A stretch of DNA of 64,000 nucleotides, from positions 361,314-425,313 of the forward strand of contig JANSYA010000004.1 of NCBI GenBank assembly GCA_024742665.1. The letters run 5' to 3'. Of the stretch, positions 9,652 to 18,997 are shown piece after piece. The notes beneath the pieces were generated by a model. The model worked only from the letters and a program-made list of their open reading frames with translations. It ran no database searches and had not been told where the DNA came from. The translations under genes and the position numbers were made by a program. Position 1 is the stretch's first letter; each line of letters starts with the position of its first letter. Source of the stretch: a bacterium. Lineage in GTDB: Bacteria > Spirochaetota > Leptospiria > Leptospirales > Leptonemataceae.

Positions 9652-12600
9652 TCAAGATCTTTTCAGTATTTCCCGGGGCTTGTTCCCAATCGCCGGACTC
9701 AGGTAGCCTTTTTGCTCCAGCATCTCAATCAGACTCGCGGCCCGGTTATAACCGATCCGCAGCCGCCGTTGAATATAAGACGTAGAAGTCTTACCGGATT
9801 CCAACACAATCTTCCAGGCCTGCTGGAGCAGCTCCGAGTCGACGTCGTTCTCCGCCGCCTCCGTGCTTTCCTCTTCGATGTAGGCCTCTAAGTCCACGTA
9901 GGACGGCTCGCCGTACCGCGCCGTTTCCTGAACGACGTTTTCAATTTCTTCTTCGGTTAAGAGCGGCGCCTGCATTCGCACCAGTCCCGTGGAGCTCGGG
10001 CTGCGGTACAGCATATCGCCTTTGCCCAGCAGAGTTTCAGCCCCGTTCATGTCCAGAATGGTGCGGCTATCGGTTTTCTGCGCCACGTGAAAGGCGATCC
10101 GCGCGGGACAGTTCGCTTTAATCAGAGCGGTGATGACGTCGACGGACGGTCGCTGGGTGGCCATGACGACGTGAATTCCGACGGCCCGCGCTTTTTGCGT
10201 CAGGCGAATGATCGAGTCTTCGACGTCTTTGGCCGCGACCATCATTAAATCCGACAGCTCGTCAATAAATACAACCAGATACGGCATCTTTTCGCGTTTG
10301 TTCCCCGAAGCTTCCAGTCCCGGGAGACTGGTGTCCGCCGCGACGCGATCGTTGTAGGAACGAATGTCCCGACACTTCTGGTGCGATAGAATTTCGTAGC
10401 GACGTTCCATCTCGTTGATCACCCAGGTCAGAGCCTTGCTCGCCTGGCGCACGTCGGTGATCACAGGCATGATCAGATGCGGAATGCCTTCGAAGAGCTT
10501 CAGTTCGACCATCTTCGGATCAATCATGATGAAACGCACGTCTTCCGGGCTGCGCGTATACAATAGCGACGCGATAATCGCGTTCATGTATACGGACTTA
10601 CCCGAACCGGTGGAACCCGCGATCAATAAGTGCGGCAGACGCGCGAGATCCACGTACTGCTTTTCCCCGGCGATATTCTTGCCGAGCACGACGCACAGTT
10701 CGTTGCGGGCCATCACGTCTCGATCGAGCATATCGCCGAGCACCACGCCTTCCCGGTGGCGGTTCGGAATCTCGATGCCGACCGTGGGTTTGCCGGGAAT
10801 CGGCGCGATAATACGAATCGAAGGCGCCTCTAAGTTCATTTTGATTTCATCGGAGATACCGAGAATGCGCGAAACCCGCACGCCGGCTTCCAGCTTGACT
10901 TCGTACAGGGTAATGATCGGACCGCGCTGCGTCCGCACGACCCGCGCTTGAATCCCGTAGTCCTGCATGACCTTTTCCAGGCGTTCCCGCGTAACTTCGA
11001 TCTCCCGGCTCACGTCTTCGCGCGCGGGAACTTCGGCGGGCTTGAGCAGATTGCCCGGCAGATGATAACGACGTCGCGCGTTCTTCGCTTCGAATTTGGG
11101 CACGGCCGAAACCGGCAGGGGCTTCTTGCGCGCTTTGCGTTGAACGGGCGGAGCGGCAGGCACAGGCTCCACCAGAGTTTCGATCGAAGTTTCGACCAAA
11201 GGCTCGATCGATTTTTCGGGCGAAGTTTCGAGCGGGGCCGCGCTTTCGCCGGATTCGGTCTGGACCGGATCGCTTTCGATTGCATCGTCCTCGGCTGCGT
11301 GAACATCGGCCTGAGCATCTTCAACGATTGCTTCGGCCGCCTCGATGGCGCCTGGCTCTTCGACGGCTTCAAGCTCCCGGGGGGGCTCGGTCGCTTCAAG
11401 CGACTCAATGGCCGCAGAGGATTCGGTCGCTTCTAGCGCTGCTGTTGAATCCATCGACTCAATTGATTCCAGGGTTTCGATCGCCGCCGACTCGCCAGCA
11501 TCCGCAGCTTCCCGTGGATTGCTCCGCTCCGGCAGATCGCTCAGAGAGTGGGCGCGCGCAGCTTCGCGGCGTTCCCGACGGCCGATCAACTGCTGGTCCA
11601 GAGGCTCCAGAAAAGCCCCGTCAATATTCTTGTGATTCGAATTCGGCTCGCCGGCCCCGGCGAAGGCGCGAGCGGGCGCGGCACGATAGGCTTCGTCTTC
11701 GCTCTGCCCGGCATTCGACCGTGCGCGACTGTGAGCTGCATCCGCGAAGGCCCGCGAACGAATCGAGCCGCGCTCGCGCCCGGGAGCCGTGCGAAAGTGA
11801 AAGCGCGATTCGTCTTCGTTAAAATAGCCGGAAAGATCGCGCTCCGATTCCGGCGTACCGATCGGCCGGCGTCGCGCAGGCTCATCGCCTGCGGATTCAG
11901 CCGCGAACTCTCCGCTCCGCCCGGGAGCCGGAGCTCGCCGCGTGCCCTCCAGCCAGTTCGGACGAGCGGCGCGCGATTCGATCTGCGAAAGCGTGGCCTG
12001 CAGATGACGCGCGTTGCTCGACAGACGGGTGCGCTGACTCAGACCGCGAATCTGAAGCGACGGCTCGGTTTCGGGTTCTTCCGGAAAATCATTGTACAAA
12101 TCCTGTAGATCATCTGCATCGCCGCCCGCCGTGGCTTCTTGCGCTTCGTCGGCTTCGGTAGAATCGCCGGCGTTCGCGAAATCAGACTCTTCGTGATTCA
12201 TCGCATCCGGATGCTCATCGCTTTCAGACTCGACGCGCTGAATCCAGGGACGACGTTCGTCTCCCGGACCGGACTCCTTTTGAACGAAGCTCAGGTCGGC
12301 TTCCGTGGAATGGCTGCTGGAATCGTGCATCATATCTTCCGTGATAGAGGTAGAGGTCGAGGCGGGTTCTGGCTGCGCTTCCGGGCTCTGCGCCGGAGCA
12401 TCGCCGCCGACTCCGGCGCCGGCCATATTGTACGCCTCACGATAGCCCATCTGGCCCTGGCCCTGCAGAGCGGCGGAGTAGCCGCGCAAAGCCGTGACCA
12501 GGCGATGGTTCAGCTGCCCCAGAAATACCGGCACGGGAATGCGAATCGCGAGAAATACGCCGGTCAGAAAGATGCCCATCGCCAGGATAAAGCCCCCGTA

Positions 12601-13074
12601 GGTACCGAAGAGCACCTGGAAGGCCTGGCCCACGCGCGCGCCGAGCAGTCCCCCCGCGACCTGGGAAGGATAGCCGTCGACCTGATAAATCAACGCGCCC
12701 AAAAGCGAAGTGCCGGCCATTACGACCAGAGCGGCCACCACCCGGGACAGAGGGTCCGTAAAGCCGCCGCGATAAAAAGTTAAGAATCCCAGCAGGAATA
12801 GATAGGGGCCGAGCAGGAAGGCCGACTTACCGAATAAGAAAAACAGGAGCTGCGCCGAATAGTGTCCGACCGTGCCGATCATATTCGACTCCGGCAGAAT
12901 CCCCTCGCCTTCCGCCGGGGCCTGGCTCTGAAACGATACCAGGGCCAGAAAGATCAAAATTCCCACCAGAATCATCAGGGTGCCGAAAATTTCGGTCACG
13001 CCGGACTTCTTCAGGTGGTTCTCGGGGCCCGAATCGGCTCCCGGGGACGGCGAATTTGCTGCTGACTGGTCCAT
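9652..13074 (-). CDS. ftsK: DNA translocase FtsK/SpoIIIE with long acidic linker
   Basis: Septal DNA pump that clears and aligns chromosomes at division. The 1140 residues comprise four or five N-terminal membrane helices (about 25-200), a linker of roughly 450 residues rich in Glu, Ala, Ser and Asp, and the motor: alpha/beta RecA-like domains with Walker A GSTGSGKS near residue 820, Walker B YLVVFIDELSDLM, and RAVGIHVVMATQRPSVDVITG-type sequence. A C-terminal winged-helix gamma domain ends it (LLQQAWKIVLESGKTSTSYI onward, about 1085-1135), the part that reads KOPS-like sites. The linker has repeated ATESS/ESIES-like units. An AT-rich TAATAT lies only about 6 nt before the ATG at 13074. Confidence 0.95.
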   Translation of the reverse strand: MDQSAANSPSPGADSGPENHLKKSGVTEIFGTLMILVGILIFLALVSFQSQAPAEGEGILPESNMIGTVGHYSAQLLFFLFGKSAFLLGPYLFLLGFLTFYRGGFTDPLSRVVAALVVMAGTSLLGALIYQVDGYPSQVAGGLLGARVGQAFQVLFGTYGGFILAMGIFLTGVFLAIRIPVPVFLGQLNHRLVTALRGYSAALQGQGQMGYREAYNMAGAGVGGDAPAQSPEAQPEPASTSTSITEDMMHDSSSHSTEADLSFVQKESGPGDERRPWIQRVESESDEHPDAMNHEESDFANAGDSTEADEAQEATAGGDADDLQDLYNDFPEEPETEPSLQIRGLSQRTRLSSNARHLQATLSQIESRAARPNWLEGTRRAPAPGRSGEFAAESAGDEPARRRPIGTPESERDLSGYFNEDESRFHFRTAPGRERGSIRSRAFADAAHSRARSNAGQSEDEAYRAAPARAFAGAGEPNSNHKNIDGAFLEPLDQQLIGRRERREAARAHSLSDLPERSNPREAADAGESAAIETLESIESMDSTAALEATESSAAIESLEATEPPRELEAVEEPGAIEAAEAIVEDAQADVHAAEDDAIESDPVQTESGESAAPLETSPEKSIEPLVETSIETLVEPVPAAPPVQRKARKKPLPVSAVPKFEAKNARRRYHLPGNLLKPAEVPAREDVSREIEVTRERLEKVMQDYGIQARVVRTQRGPIITLYEVKLEAGVRVSRILGISDEIKMNLEAPSIRIIAPIPGKPTVGIEIPNRHREGVVLGDMLDRDVMARNELCVVLGKNIAGEKQYVDLARLPHLLIAGSTGSGKSVYMNAIIASLLYTRSPEDVRFIMIDPKMVELKLFEGIPHLIMPVITDVRQASKALTWVINEMERRYEILSHQKCRDIRSYNDRVAADTSLPGLEASGNKREKMPYLVVFIDELSDLMMVAAKDVEDSIIRLTQKARAVGIHVVMATQRPSVDVITALIKANCPARIAFHVAQKTDSRTILDMNGAETLLGKGDMLYRSPSSTGLVRMQAPLLTEEEIENVVQETARYGEPSYVDLEAYIEEESTEAAENDVDSELLQQAWKIVLESGKTSTSYIQRRLRIGYNRAASLIEMLEQKGYLSPAIGNKPREILKRS

Positions 13075-13106
13075 ACCGGTATATTATCGGAGCGGCCCGC
13101 CGATCC

Positions 13107-13132
13107 CGCGGGGGATTTTTGAATCCCCCGCG
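13107..13132. repeat. Perfect 11-bp inverted repeat in the ftsK divergent promoter region
   Basis: Arms CGCGGGGGATT (13107-13117) and AATCCCCCGCG (13122-13132) are separated by TTTG. It lies between the divergent starts of ftsK (13074) and the secreted-protein gene at 13156. Neither strand has a T-tract after it, so it is not a standard intrinsic terminator. It could be an operator or an RNA hairpin in a 5' leader. Confidence 0.75.
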
Positions 13133-13155
13133 CGGTAATTTGCCCGGGTGAACCA

Positions 13156-13914
13156 ATGCGGCGGCTCGTCGTCCAAAATCACATGCAATCACGCCAGCGA
13201 AGTATTCCGAATCCCCCGGGCGCCCTGCTCTTCTTTCTGAGCGCCGTCGCTTTTGCCGCAGTCTGCGCGCTGCAGGCCGCGCCCGACGCCCGCAACGAAG
13301 GCCCACCGAATCCGCCTGAGCCGACCGACACCGTGCTGCCGGAAACTGAGCTGGAAAAGATTCCGGCCGAATTCACCGAAGTCTTCGGCGGCAGCCCGGG
13401 TGAGATTCGCTACAGAGTTCGGAACGTCCGCCTGAACGGCGGCGGCCGGGTGGCGCGCGTCACCGACAATCCGAAAATTCAAGTCAGCATGGACATTCTG
13501 CACGACTGCCGGCAGTGTGGGAACGCCATCAACCAGGTGATCGTCGGCCTGGCCGGCGAAGAGCGCGCACAGCTTTCGGTCTGGAACGGCAAACAGCGCA
13601 GCGGCGGCGAACTGCGCACCGTCAATCCGGGATCGCGGGTGGCCTGTCTGGCGGAAGACAATCGGGGACCGGCCGAATGGGTCACAGTTCGCTTCACGAT
13701 CCGGGTCCCAAAACGCGCCGGGGTCTACTATCTGCGCACGCGCTACGCCCAGGACTATCGGGGCAATCTGTATACCGAAGCGGCGCGCGCTTCGGGCATC
13801 GAGCAGCCGATCTACCAGGACGTGCTGGGTTGGTGGAAGGTCGATCGACCGCAGGGACCGGACAGCACGGCGAATATCGGCGCGATCATTGTGAAGGTCC
13901 CGGGCGACCGCTAG
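13156..13914 (+). CDS. Secreted protein of unknown function with a conserved-looking CRQCGNAINQVIVGLA segment
   Basis: 252 residues. A hydrophobic stretch (GALLFFLSAVAFAAVCALQA, about residues 22-42) after a basic N-terminus is a signal peptide or anchor. The body has alternating beta-strand-like sequence (YRVRNVRL, KIQVSMDILHDC, FTIRVPKRAGVYYLRTRYAQDY) and a CxxC pair (DCRQCGN) near residues 116-119. The C-terminal half reads like a carbohydrate-binding beta-sandwich, but I cannot name a family. The ATG at 13156 has GGGTG about 6 nt upstream; an internal ATG at 13183 is an alternative. It is transcribed away from ftsK and no partner gene follows. Confidence 0.7.
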   Translation: MRRLVVQNHMQSRQRSIPNPPGALLFFLSAVAFAAVCALQAAPDARNEGPPNPPEPTDTVLPETELEKIPAEFTEVFGGSPGEIRYRVRNVRLNGGGRVARVTDNPKIQVSMDILHDCRQCGNAINQVIVGLAGEERAQLSVWNGKQRSGGELRTVNPGSRVACLAEDNRGPAEWVTVRFTIRVPKRAGVYYLRTRYAQDYRGNLYTEAARASGIEQPIYQDVLGWWKVDRPQGPDSTANIGAIIVKVPGDR

Positions 13915-13993
13915 CACCTTGTTGAAAAAGGACTCCGCTGGCAGCTTGCTGCCGGGAGCCGACAGGCGTTTCGGCAGCCGGCATCTGGAGGAT

Positions 13994-14356
13994 TCAAAAA
14001 GACGCGCTAAACGGAATCCGATTCTTTTTGTCGCACTTCAGCACCTGGTCATATTCATACGCGCAAAGCGCGGCCGCCAGAATGCGAGCGTTTTCCAGGC
14101 GCCGTTCCTCTTCCGGGGTATCGGCCGTCTCTGCTGAAAAGGCGGCGGCGACCGCCCCAAAGCACGACGTTTCATATACTTCAACCCTTCCGGACGACGG
14201 CGGTTTCGTACCCGGGTTCCCCTCCCGACATCGCTCGCGCGTGCTCTGGTGCACGCCGCAAACCAGGGTCAGAGCCAAACACAGCGCTACGGCCAGGGGC
14301 GCCGCCTGAGCGAATGTTTTCGCAATCGAAAAACGCATAGCATGACCTGGCGACAT
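13994..14356 (-). CDS. Small exported protein, unknown
   Basis: 120 residues with a hydrophobic N-terminal helix (APLAVALCLALTLVCGVH, about residues 17-34) that could be a signal peptide, possibly lipoprotein-type (TLVCG). The mature part is about 85 residues and contains three or four cysteines (C38, C59, C97, C107 approximately), which suggests a disulfide-bonded periplasmic protein. The start may instead be the ATG at 14338, which has AGGT at suitable distance. I recognise no family. A perfect palindrome lies 46 nt upstream (14402-14421). Confidence 0.5.
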   Translation of the reverse strand: MSPGHAMRFSIAKTFAQAAPLAVALCLALTLVCGVHQSTRERCREGNPGTKPPSSGRVEVYETSCFGAVAAAFSAETADTPEEERRLENARILAAALCAYEYDQVLKCDKKNRIPFSASF

Positions 14357-14401
14357 GCGGAATGATACAGCCTCCGCAGAATATTGATCAATAAATATTT
14401 T

Positions 14402-14421
14402 TTACAATGCGCTAATTGTAA
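14402..14421. repeat. Perfect 7-bp palindrome TTACAAT-N6-ATTGTAA
   Basis: Arms at 14402-14408 and 14415-14421 with spacer GCGCTA. It sits just after the stop of the outer-membrane-protein gene ending at 14432 and upstream of the minus-strand gene starting at 14356. It may be an operator for the latter or a 3' hairpin of the former; no T-tract follows on the minus strand. Confidence 0.6.
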
Positions 14422-14431
14422 TATGAGTCAA

Positions 14432-15214
14432 TCAGTACGAAAAGCGCACGCCGTAGGCCACAAAATTGCTGCCGCAAATCGAAGGGCACAGCGTGCCGAA
14501 AATTCCGCTGCGGTGGTGCAGACGCACAAAGGCCCGGGGCTGATAGACGTCGAGGGGCAAAGCCATTTCCACTTCAAACACGAGATAGTTCAGCAGCTTG
14601 CGCGAGGTTTCCGTGCTGAGATTCGGACGCTGCAAAGAACGCCGCGTATTTTCCAGGTCGGGATTGCGCGTCGCAAGCGACAGCCCCTCACCGATTCCCA
14701 GGCTGAACGGAGTGCCGCGAAAGGGTTCGGTAATGCGCGCCATCACCACGCCGTTAAACTCCAGATGTTTTTGAATTCCGGTGTGGCGCACGACCTGCCC
14801 TTCCCCTTCCAGATTCGCTCGCCACAAACGATACGGGAGCGGCCGTCCGAGAGTCAGCACCGAGATATAGCTCGGTTCGTACTTCGTATGACCGGCCAGC
14901 AAGATCTGCCCGAGATTCGTTCGGGTGTACTTGCCCTGATAAAACGAAATATCCCAGGCCGGTCGAAAGCTTTGTTGATCTTCTACGATGCCGTCGAACA
15001 GGGCCGGCGCCTGTCCGGGGTGTCGGATCGATTCCGGCGCGCCGACCGGGGACTCGCTGAGGCCGGCGGCGGCGCGTTCGCCAGGAACTTCGGAGCGCCC
15101 GGAGGTATTGGCCGCCAGGCCCGGGAGTCCGAAGAGAATGCAGATCGTTCCGACCGTCGTTAGAAGCACGCTCCGGGAATGTGTTTTCGTCGTCCGCCGA
15201 TTCCGATTGCTCAT
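14432..15214 (-). CDS. Outer-membrane beta-barrel-like protein
   Basis: 260 residues with a signal peptide (VLLTTVGTICILFGLPGLAA, about residues 18-37), a polar spacer, then amphipathic beta-strand-like sequence ending in the aromatic C-terminus GVRFSY, the usual outer-membrane insertion signal. Short motifs LEFNGVVMARI, GIGEGLSLATRNP and VRLHHRSGIFG recall a widespread but uncharacterised family of small outer-membrane proteins. The HHRSG segment also vaguely recalls PagL-type lipid A deacylases, but the PagL His-Ser pair is not clearly present, so I do not name a function. I start at the ATG at 15214, which has GAGGTG 5 nt upstream, not at the longer TTG frame (15247). Confidence 0.65.
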   Translation of the reverse strand: MSNRNRRTTKTHSRSVLLTTVGTICILFGLPGLAANTSGRSEVPGERAAAGLSESPVGAPESIRHPGQAPALFDGIVEDQQSFRPAWDISFYQGKYTRTNLGQILLAGHTKYEPSYISVLTLGRPLPYRLWRANLEGEGQVVRHTGIQKHLEFNGVVMARITEPFRGTPFSLGIGEGLSLATRNPDLENTRRSLQRPNLSTETSRKLLNYLVFEVEMALPLDVYQPRAFVRLHHRSGIFGTLCPSICGSNFVAYGVRFSY

Positions 15215-15289
15215 GTCGCACCTCGCCGCAACTTTCGACGAGCGCAAGCCACTCCGGGTTCGGCGAAAAAGAATCAGTAATTCAGGCTT

Positions 15290-16237
15290 TCAATCCGTGG
15301 AAGCGACCGTCAGCGTACTCAGCAAGACTTCGATTTCGTCGCCGGGCTGATACGCGAAACCAACGCTCAGGGCCTGGCCGGCCGCGACATTCAATGCTTC
15401 CGGCAACGGCACAATCAGATTCTGGTTCATCCACTCGACGATTCCATGTTCGCCCCGGGGACTGCCGGCGCCGGGAGCCTCCGAATTTTGAGCAGCGTCC
15501 GGGTCGATGGCGAGAATGTTTTTCGTAACGAATCGCAGAGCTTTGCACTGCCCCGCAATTTCAATTCCGAGCGGCCCCTGATAGGCGATGCTTTCGACGG
15601 GCGCGTTCATATAGTCCACGATCTTGTACGGCGTCACCGGTCCCAGGGTTTTCAGCCGATTCGAAGGATTCGAAGGATCTTCGAAGAGCGGCAGCGGCGC
15701 GCGATAGTCGAAGAAATCGAAATCGAATTCGATCGCTTCGATTCCCAGCAGGGTCGCCTGGGGCACGAAGACCGGCAGCTGCGGACCGAAACGTTCCGTA
15801 TAACGCGCGCGAAATTCCGCCAGCATGCGCACCTGAGATTCCCGCAGCAAAGCCGAGTGCAGCATTTCGCACACGACGACGTCGACGGGTTCCGGCGGTA
15901 AATATTCAAAGGCGTCGCCCGTAACGACTTCCACGCGATCGTCGACGCCGTTCGCGGCGAGCAGCTGTCGCGCCCGCTCCGCGAGATCCGGCTGGCGTTC
16001 CACGCACCAGACCTTTTCCGCCCCGCTGCGGGCCGCAAAAAACGAGAGCACGCCCGTGCCCGTGCCGAGTTCGAGCACTCGCCCGCCGACCGGCACGACC
16101 AGTTCCAACGCCGTGCGAAAGCCAAGCATGCGCGCTTCGTCAAGCAGCATCTGGTAATGATAGTGCTGGGGAATAAAACGGCCGAGTTCGGTGGCCGAAC
16201 TATCGCCCTGCGGATTTTGAAGGCTTCCTGAATTCAT
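15290..16237 (-). CDS. PRMT-like class I SAM-dependent methyltransferase
   Basis: 315 residues. The SAM-binding loop is VLELGTGTGVLSFFAARSGA near residue 55, the acidic ribose-binding residue is in VWCVERQPDL, and VVTGDAFEYL and VVVCEMLHSALLRESQ follow. CEMLHSALLRE occupies the place of the double-E substrate loop of protein arginine methyltransferases, and the C-terminal half is beta-rich like the PRMT barrel. The most economical call is a bacterial PRMT-like enzyme; the substrate is unknown. The ATG at 16237 has GAGG 5 nt upstream; a GTG two codons earlier is possible. It begins 7 nt after dut on the same strand, so it is likely the tail of the pnp-dut operon. Confidence 0.75.
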   Translation of the reverse strand: MNSGSLQNPQGDSSATELGRFIPQHYHYQMLLDEARMLGFRTALELVVPVGGRVLELGTGTGVLSFFAARSGAEKVWCVERQPDLAERARQLLAANGVDDRVEVVTGDAFEYLPPEPVDVVVCEMLHSALLRESQVRMLAEFRARYTERFGPQLPVFVPQATLLGIEAIEFDFDFFDYRAPLPLFEDPSNPSNRLKTLGPVTPYKIVDYMNAPVESIAYQGPLGIEIAGQCKALRFVTKNILAIDPDAAQNSEAPGAGSPRGEHGIVEWMNQNLIVPLPEALNVAAGQALSVGFAYQPGDEIEVLLSTLTVASTD

Positions 16238-16244
16238 GCGCACC

Positions 16245-16700
16245 TCAGGCGAGACCGGTACTGCCGAAGCCGCCCGTGCCGCGTTCGGTGTCGCTCAGGC
16301 CGTCAAGAGATTCGACTTCATCCCATTCAAAAGGCTGAACCTGTTCTAATAGCATCTGGGCGATGCGGTCGCCATGGCGCAGGCGGATTGGATCGCGGTT
16401 GATATTCCCGACGATTACTTTCAGCTCGCCGCGAAAGTCCGCGTCGATCGTCGCCGGTGAATTCGGCAAAATCAAACCTTCGCGCAAAGCGAGACCGGAG
16501 CGCGGACGCAGCGAGATAAAATAACCTTCCGGAATCTCGAAGGTCAATCCAGTGGGAACGGTCGCCCGGGATCCGGGCGTGAGAATCATTTCGGTGTCCG
16601 GCGCGAAGCACGCGTGCAGATCCATGGCCGCCGAACCGGGGGTCGCCCGTTCCGGCAGCCTGGCGCCTGGCGCACGATGGATCTTAACGCGTGGGTTCAA
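16245..16700 (-). CDS. dut: dUTP diphosphatase (dUTPase)
   Basis: Hydrolyses dUTP to dUMP, keeping uracil out of DNA and feeding dTMP synthesis. The 151-residue trimeric-type enzyme shows the family motifs: AAMDLHAC (motif 1), RPRSGLAL (motif 2), IDADFRGELKVIVGN (motif 3), HGDRIAQMLL (motif 4) and the C-terminal arm RGTGGFGSTG (motif 5). The start is TTG at 16698-16700 with AAAGG 10 nt upstream. It follows pnp by 36 nt. Confidence 0.95.
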   Translation of the reverse strand: MNPRVKIHRAPGARLPERATPGSAAMDLHACFAPDTEMILTPGSRATVPTGLTFEIPEGYFISLRPRSGLALREGLILPNSPATIDADFRGELKVIVGNINRDPIRLRHGDRIAQMLLEQVQPFEWDEVESLDGLSDTERGTGGFGSTGLA

Positions 16701-16736
16701 CGCAGTCGAAACCTTTCGTTATTCGCAGACCGGGTC

Positions 16737-18965
16737 TCAGCGACGGCCGCGATCGCCGCCGCCCCGGGGGCCGCCGCGTCCACGGTCTCCGCCGCGACCA
16801 CCACGATCGCCGCCTCGATCTCCACCGCCGCCGCCGCGGCTGCTGAAGCCGGGTTTGCCGTGCAGATCCTTGTGAATCAAATCCACGCGGCCCTGACGAT
16901 CGACGCCCATGACCACGACCGGAATGATGTCGCCTTCTTTGTAGATGGCGCTGACCGAAGAGACGCGCTCCTCGGACATTTTCGAAACGTGCAGCAGGCC
17001 TTCTTTGCCCGGAAACAGCTCCACGAAAGCGCCGAATTCCGCGATGCGTTTTACAACGCCGTCGTAGCTGTCGCCTTCGTTCAGTTCCCGGAAAATGTCT
17101 TCGACCATCACCTGAGCCGCATCAAGCGAACTCTGGTTGGGCGAAGCGATCGATACGGAACCGTCGTCTTCGACGGAAATATCCGCGCCGGTCTTTTCGA
17201 TGATCGCGCGGATGATTTTGCCGCCGGGGCCGATCAACTCGCCGATGCGATCCTGATCGATCTTAATCGTTTTAATCCGCGGCGCGCTCGGCGCCAGATT
17301 TTCGCGGGTCGCGTTCAGGGCTTCGTTCATCTTATTCAAGATGTGCATGCGTCCTTTTTCCGCCTGATCCAGAGCTTCGCGCAAACGTTCGATCGTAATG
17401 CCCGTAAGCTTCAGGTCGAGCTGGAAGGCCGTGATGCCCTTTTCAGTGCCCGCGACTTTGAAGTCCATATCGCCGAAGTGATCTTCAATACCGGCGATGT
17501 CCGACAGAATCGAATACTTGCCGTCTTCGGATGTAAACATGCCCATCGCGATGCCGGAAACCGGCGCCTTGACCGGCACACCGCCGGCCATCATCGCCAG
17601 CGAGCCCGAACAGACGGTCGCCATCGACGAGCTACCGTTGGATTCCATGATTTCGGCCACCAGGCGAATCACGTACGGAAATTCTTCCTGAGCCGGCAGG
17701 ACCGCGCTCAGCGCGCGCCATGCCAGGTTGCCGTGACCGATTTCGCGACGGCCGGGACCCATCATACGTTTTACTTCGCCTACCGAGTACGGCGGGAAGT
17801 TGTAGTGTAAGAGAAAGTTTTTCTGCTGCTGACCGAAGACGGTTTCGTAGCGCTGCCCGTCGGAGCCGGTTCCGAGAGTCAGAACTCCGAGCGCCTGAGT
17901 CTGACCGCGAGTGAATACCGCGGAGCCGTGAGCGCCAGGCAGCACATCAAGTTCGACGGAGATATCACGAATTTCGTCGGGAGCGCGGCCGTCGGAACGT
18001 TTGTTGTTTTCGAAGATATTATTGCGAACAACTTCGTACTCGATTTCGTGCAGTTCGTGTTTGATGTCCTTCTTGGACTGTTCCAGCTTGCCTTTTTCGA
18101 CGCCGGCGGCGATCAGCTTCTCTTCGAAGTGCGCGACGGTCTCTTTGTTGACTTCGCGAATTTGATTACCGCGCGCGATTTTATCCGTATTCTGATTGGC
18201 TGCTTTCAGCTTTTCGAAAGCGAATTCGCGCACTTCTTTCATCAGCGCTTCGTCAGGCAAACGCAGACTGAGTTCGCGCTTGGTAACACCGGTCGCGTCG
18301 CCCAGTTCCGTCTGAAAGGACAGCTTCTTCTTAATATTATCGTGTGCGAACTGCAGCGCTTCGAGCATCTGCTCATTGGTGAATTCGTTCGCGCCGCCTT
18401 CGATCATGGTGATGGCGTTTTCCGAACCGGCCACGATCAATTCCAGATCGCCGCGCTCGCGGTCGGCCAGGGCCGGGTCGGCGACCAGCTTGCCGTCAAT
18501 GCGCGCGACAACGACGCCGGCAATCGGGCCATGAAAGGGAATATCAGAACAGGCAATCGCAGCCGATGCCGCAGTCAGGGCGTGGCCTTCGACCGAGGTG
18601 CCTTCGTCAGCCGAAAGCATGGTGATCAGCAGTTGGACTTCGGAAAAATAACCGGTAGGAAAGAGCGGACGAATCGGTCGGTCAATCATCCGCGACATGA
18701 GCGTCTCATGATCAGCCGGGCGGTTCTCCCGCTTGAAATAGCCGCCGGGAATGCGTCCGGCCGCGTAGAATTTTTCGCGATAGTCGACGGTCAGGGGAAA
18801 GAAGTCCTGACCTTCCCGGGCTTCTCGATCCGCGCAGACCGTCGCCAGCAGCACGAGATTTCCGGAACGATAGACAACGGAACCATGCGCCTGCTTGGCC
18901 CAGTTCCCCGTCTCTATGGATATAGTACGAGAATCGATCTCGACTGATTTTTTATAGCCTGGCAT
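16737..18965 (-). CDS. pnp: Polyribonucleotide nucleotidyltransferase with RGG-rich tail
   Basis: 3'-5' phosphorolytic exoribonuclease of the degradosome. The 742 residues contain two RNase PH domains (about 10-230 and 315-540, with the [13 protein letters not shown] linker), a KH domain with [19 protein letters not shown] near residue 565-585, and an S1 domain (about 620-690). The last 40 residues are an almost pure Gly/Arg/Asp RGG-box tail, absent from many PNPases. It lies 32 nt downstream of rpsO, the classical rpsO-pnp pairing. The ATG at 18965 gives the standard [11 protein letters not shown] start. Confidence 0.96.
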   Translation of the reverse strand: MPGYKKSVEIDSRTISIETGNWAKQAHGSVVYRSGNLVLLATVCADREAREGQDFFPLTVDYREKFYAAGRIPGGYFKRENRPADHETLMSRMIDRPIRPLFPTGYFSEVQLLITMLSADEGTSVEGHALTAASAAIACSDIPFHGPIAGVVVARIDGKLVADPALADRERGDLELIVAGSENAITMIEGGANEFTNEQMLEALQFAHDNIKKKLSFQTELGDATGVTKRELSLRLPDEALMKEVREFAFEKLKAANQNTDKIARGNQIREVNKETVAHFEEKLIAAGVEKGKLEQSKKDIKHELHEIEYEVVRNNIFENNKRSDGRAPDEIRDISVELDVLPGAHGSAVFTRGQTQALGVLTLGTGSDGQRYETVFGQQQKNFLLHYNFPPYSVGEVKRMMGPGRREIGHGNLAWRALSAVLPAQEEFPYVIRLVAEIMESNGSSSMATVCSGSLAMMAGGVPVKAPVSGIAMGMFTSEDGKYSILSDIAGIEDHFGDMDFKVAGTEKGITAFQLDLKLTGITIERLREALDQAEKGRMHILNKMNEALNATRENLAPSAPRIKTIKIDQDRIGELIGPGGKIIRAIIEKTGADISVEDDGSVSIASPNQSSLDAAQVMVEDIFRELNEGDSYDGVVKRIAEFGAFVELFPGKEGLLHVSKMSEERVSSVSAIYKEGDIIPVVVMGVDRQGRVDLIHKDLHGKPGFSSRGGGGGDRGGDRGGRGGDRGRGGPRGGGDRGRR

Positions 18966-18997
18966 AATCCACCTCGCCGAACAGGGGCAAAGCCGGA

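Noticed and set aside
16614..17810. 398-codon plus-strand frame across pnp
   Set aside because: Antisense shadow of PNPase; no recognisable domain and His/Arg/Asp-rich composition.
17928..18947. 339-codon plus-strand frame across the 5' part of pnp
   Set aside because: Antisense shadow with phenylalanine-rich repeats that mirror Glu/Lys codons of PNPase.
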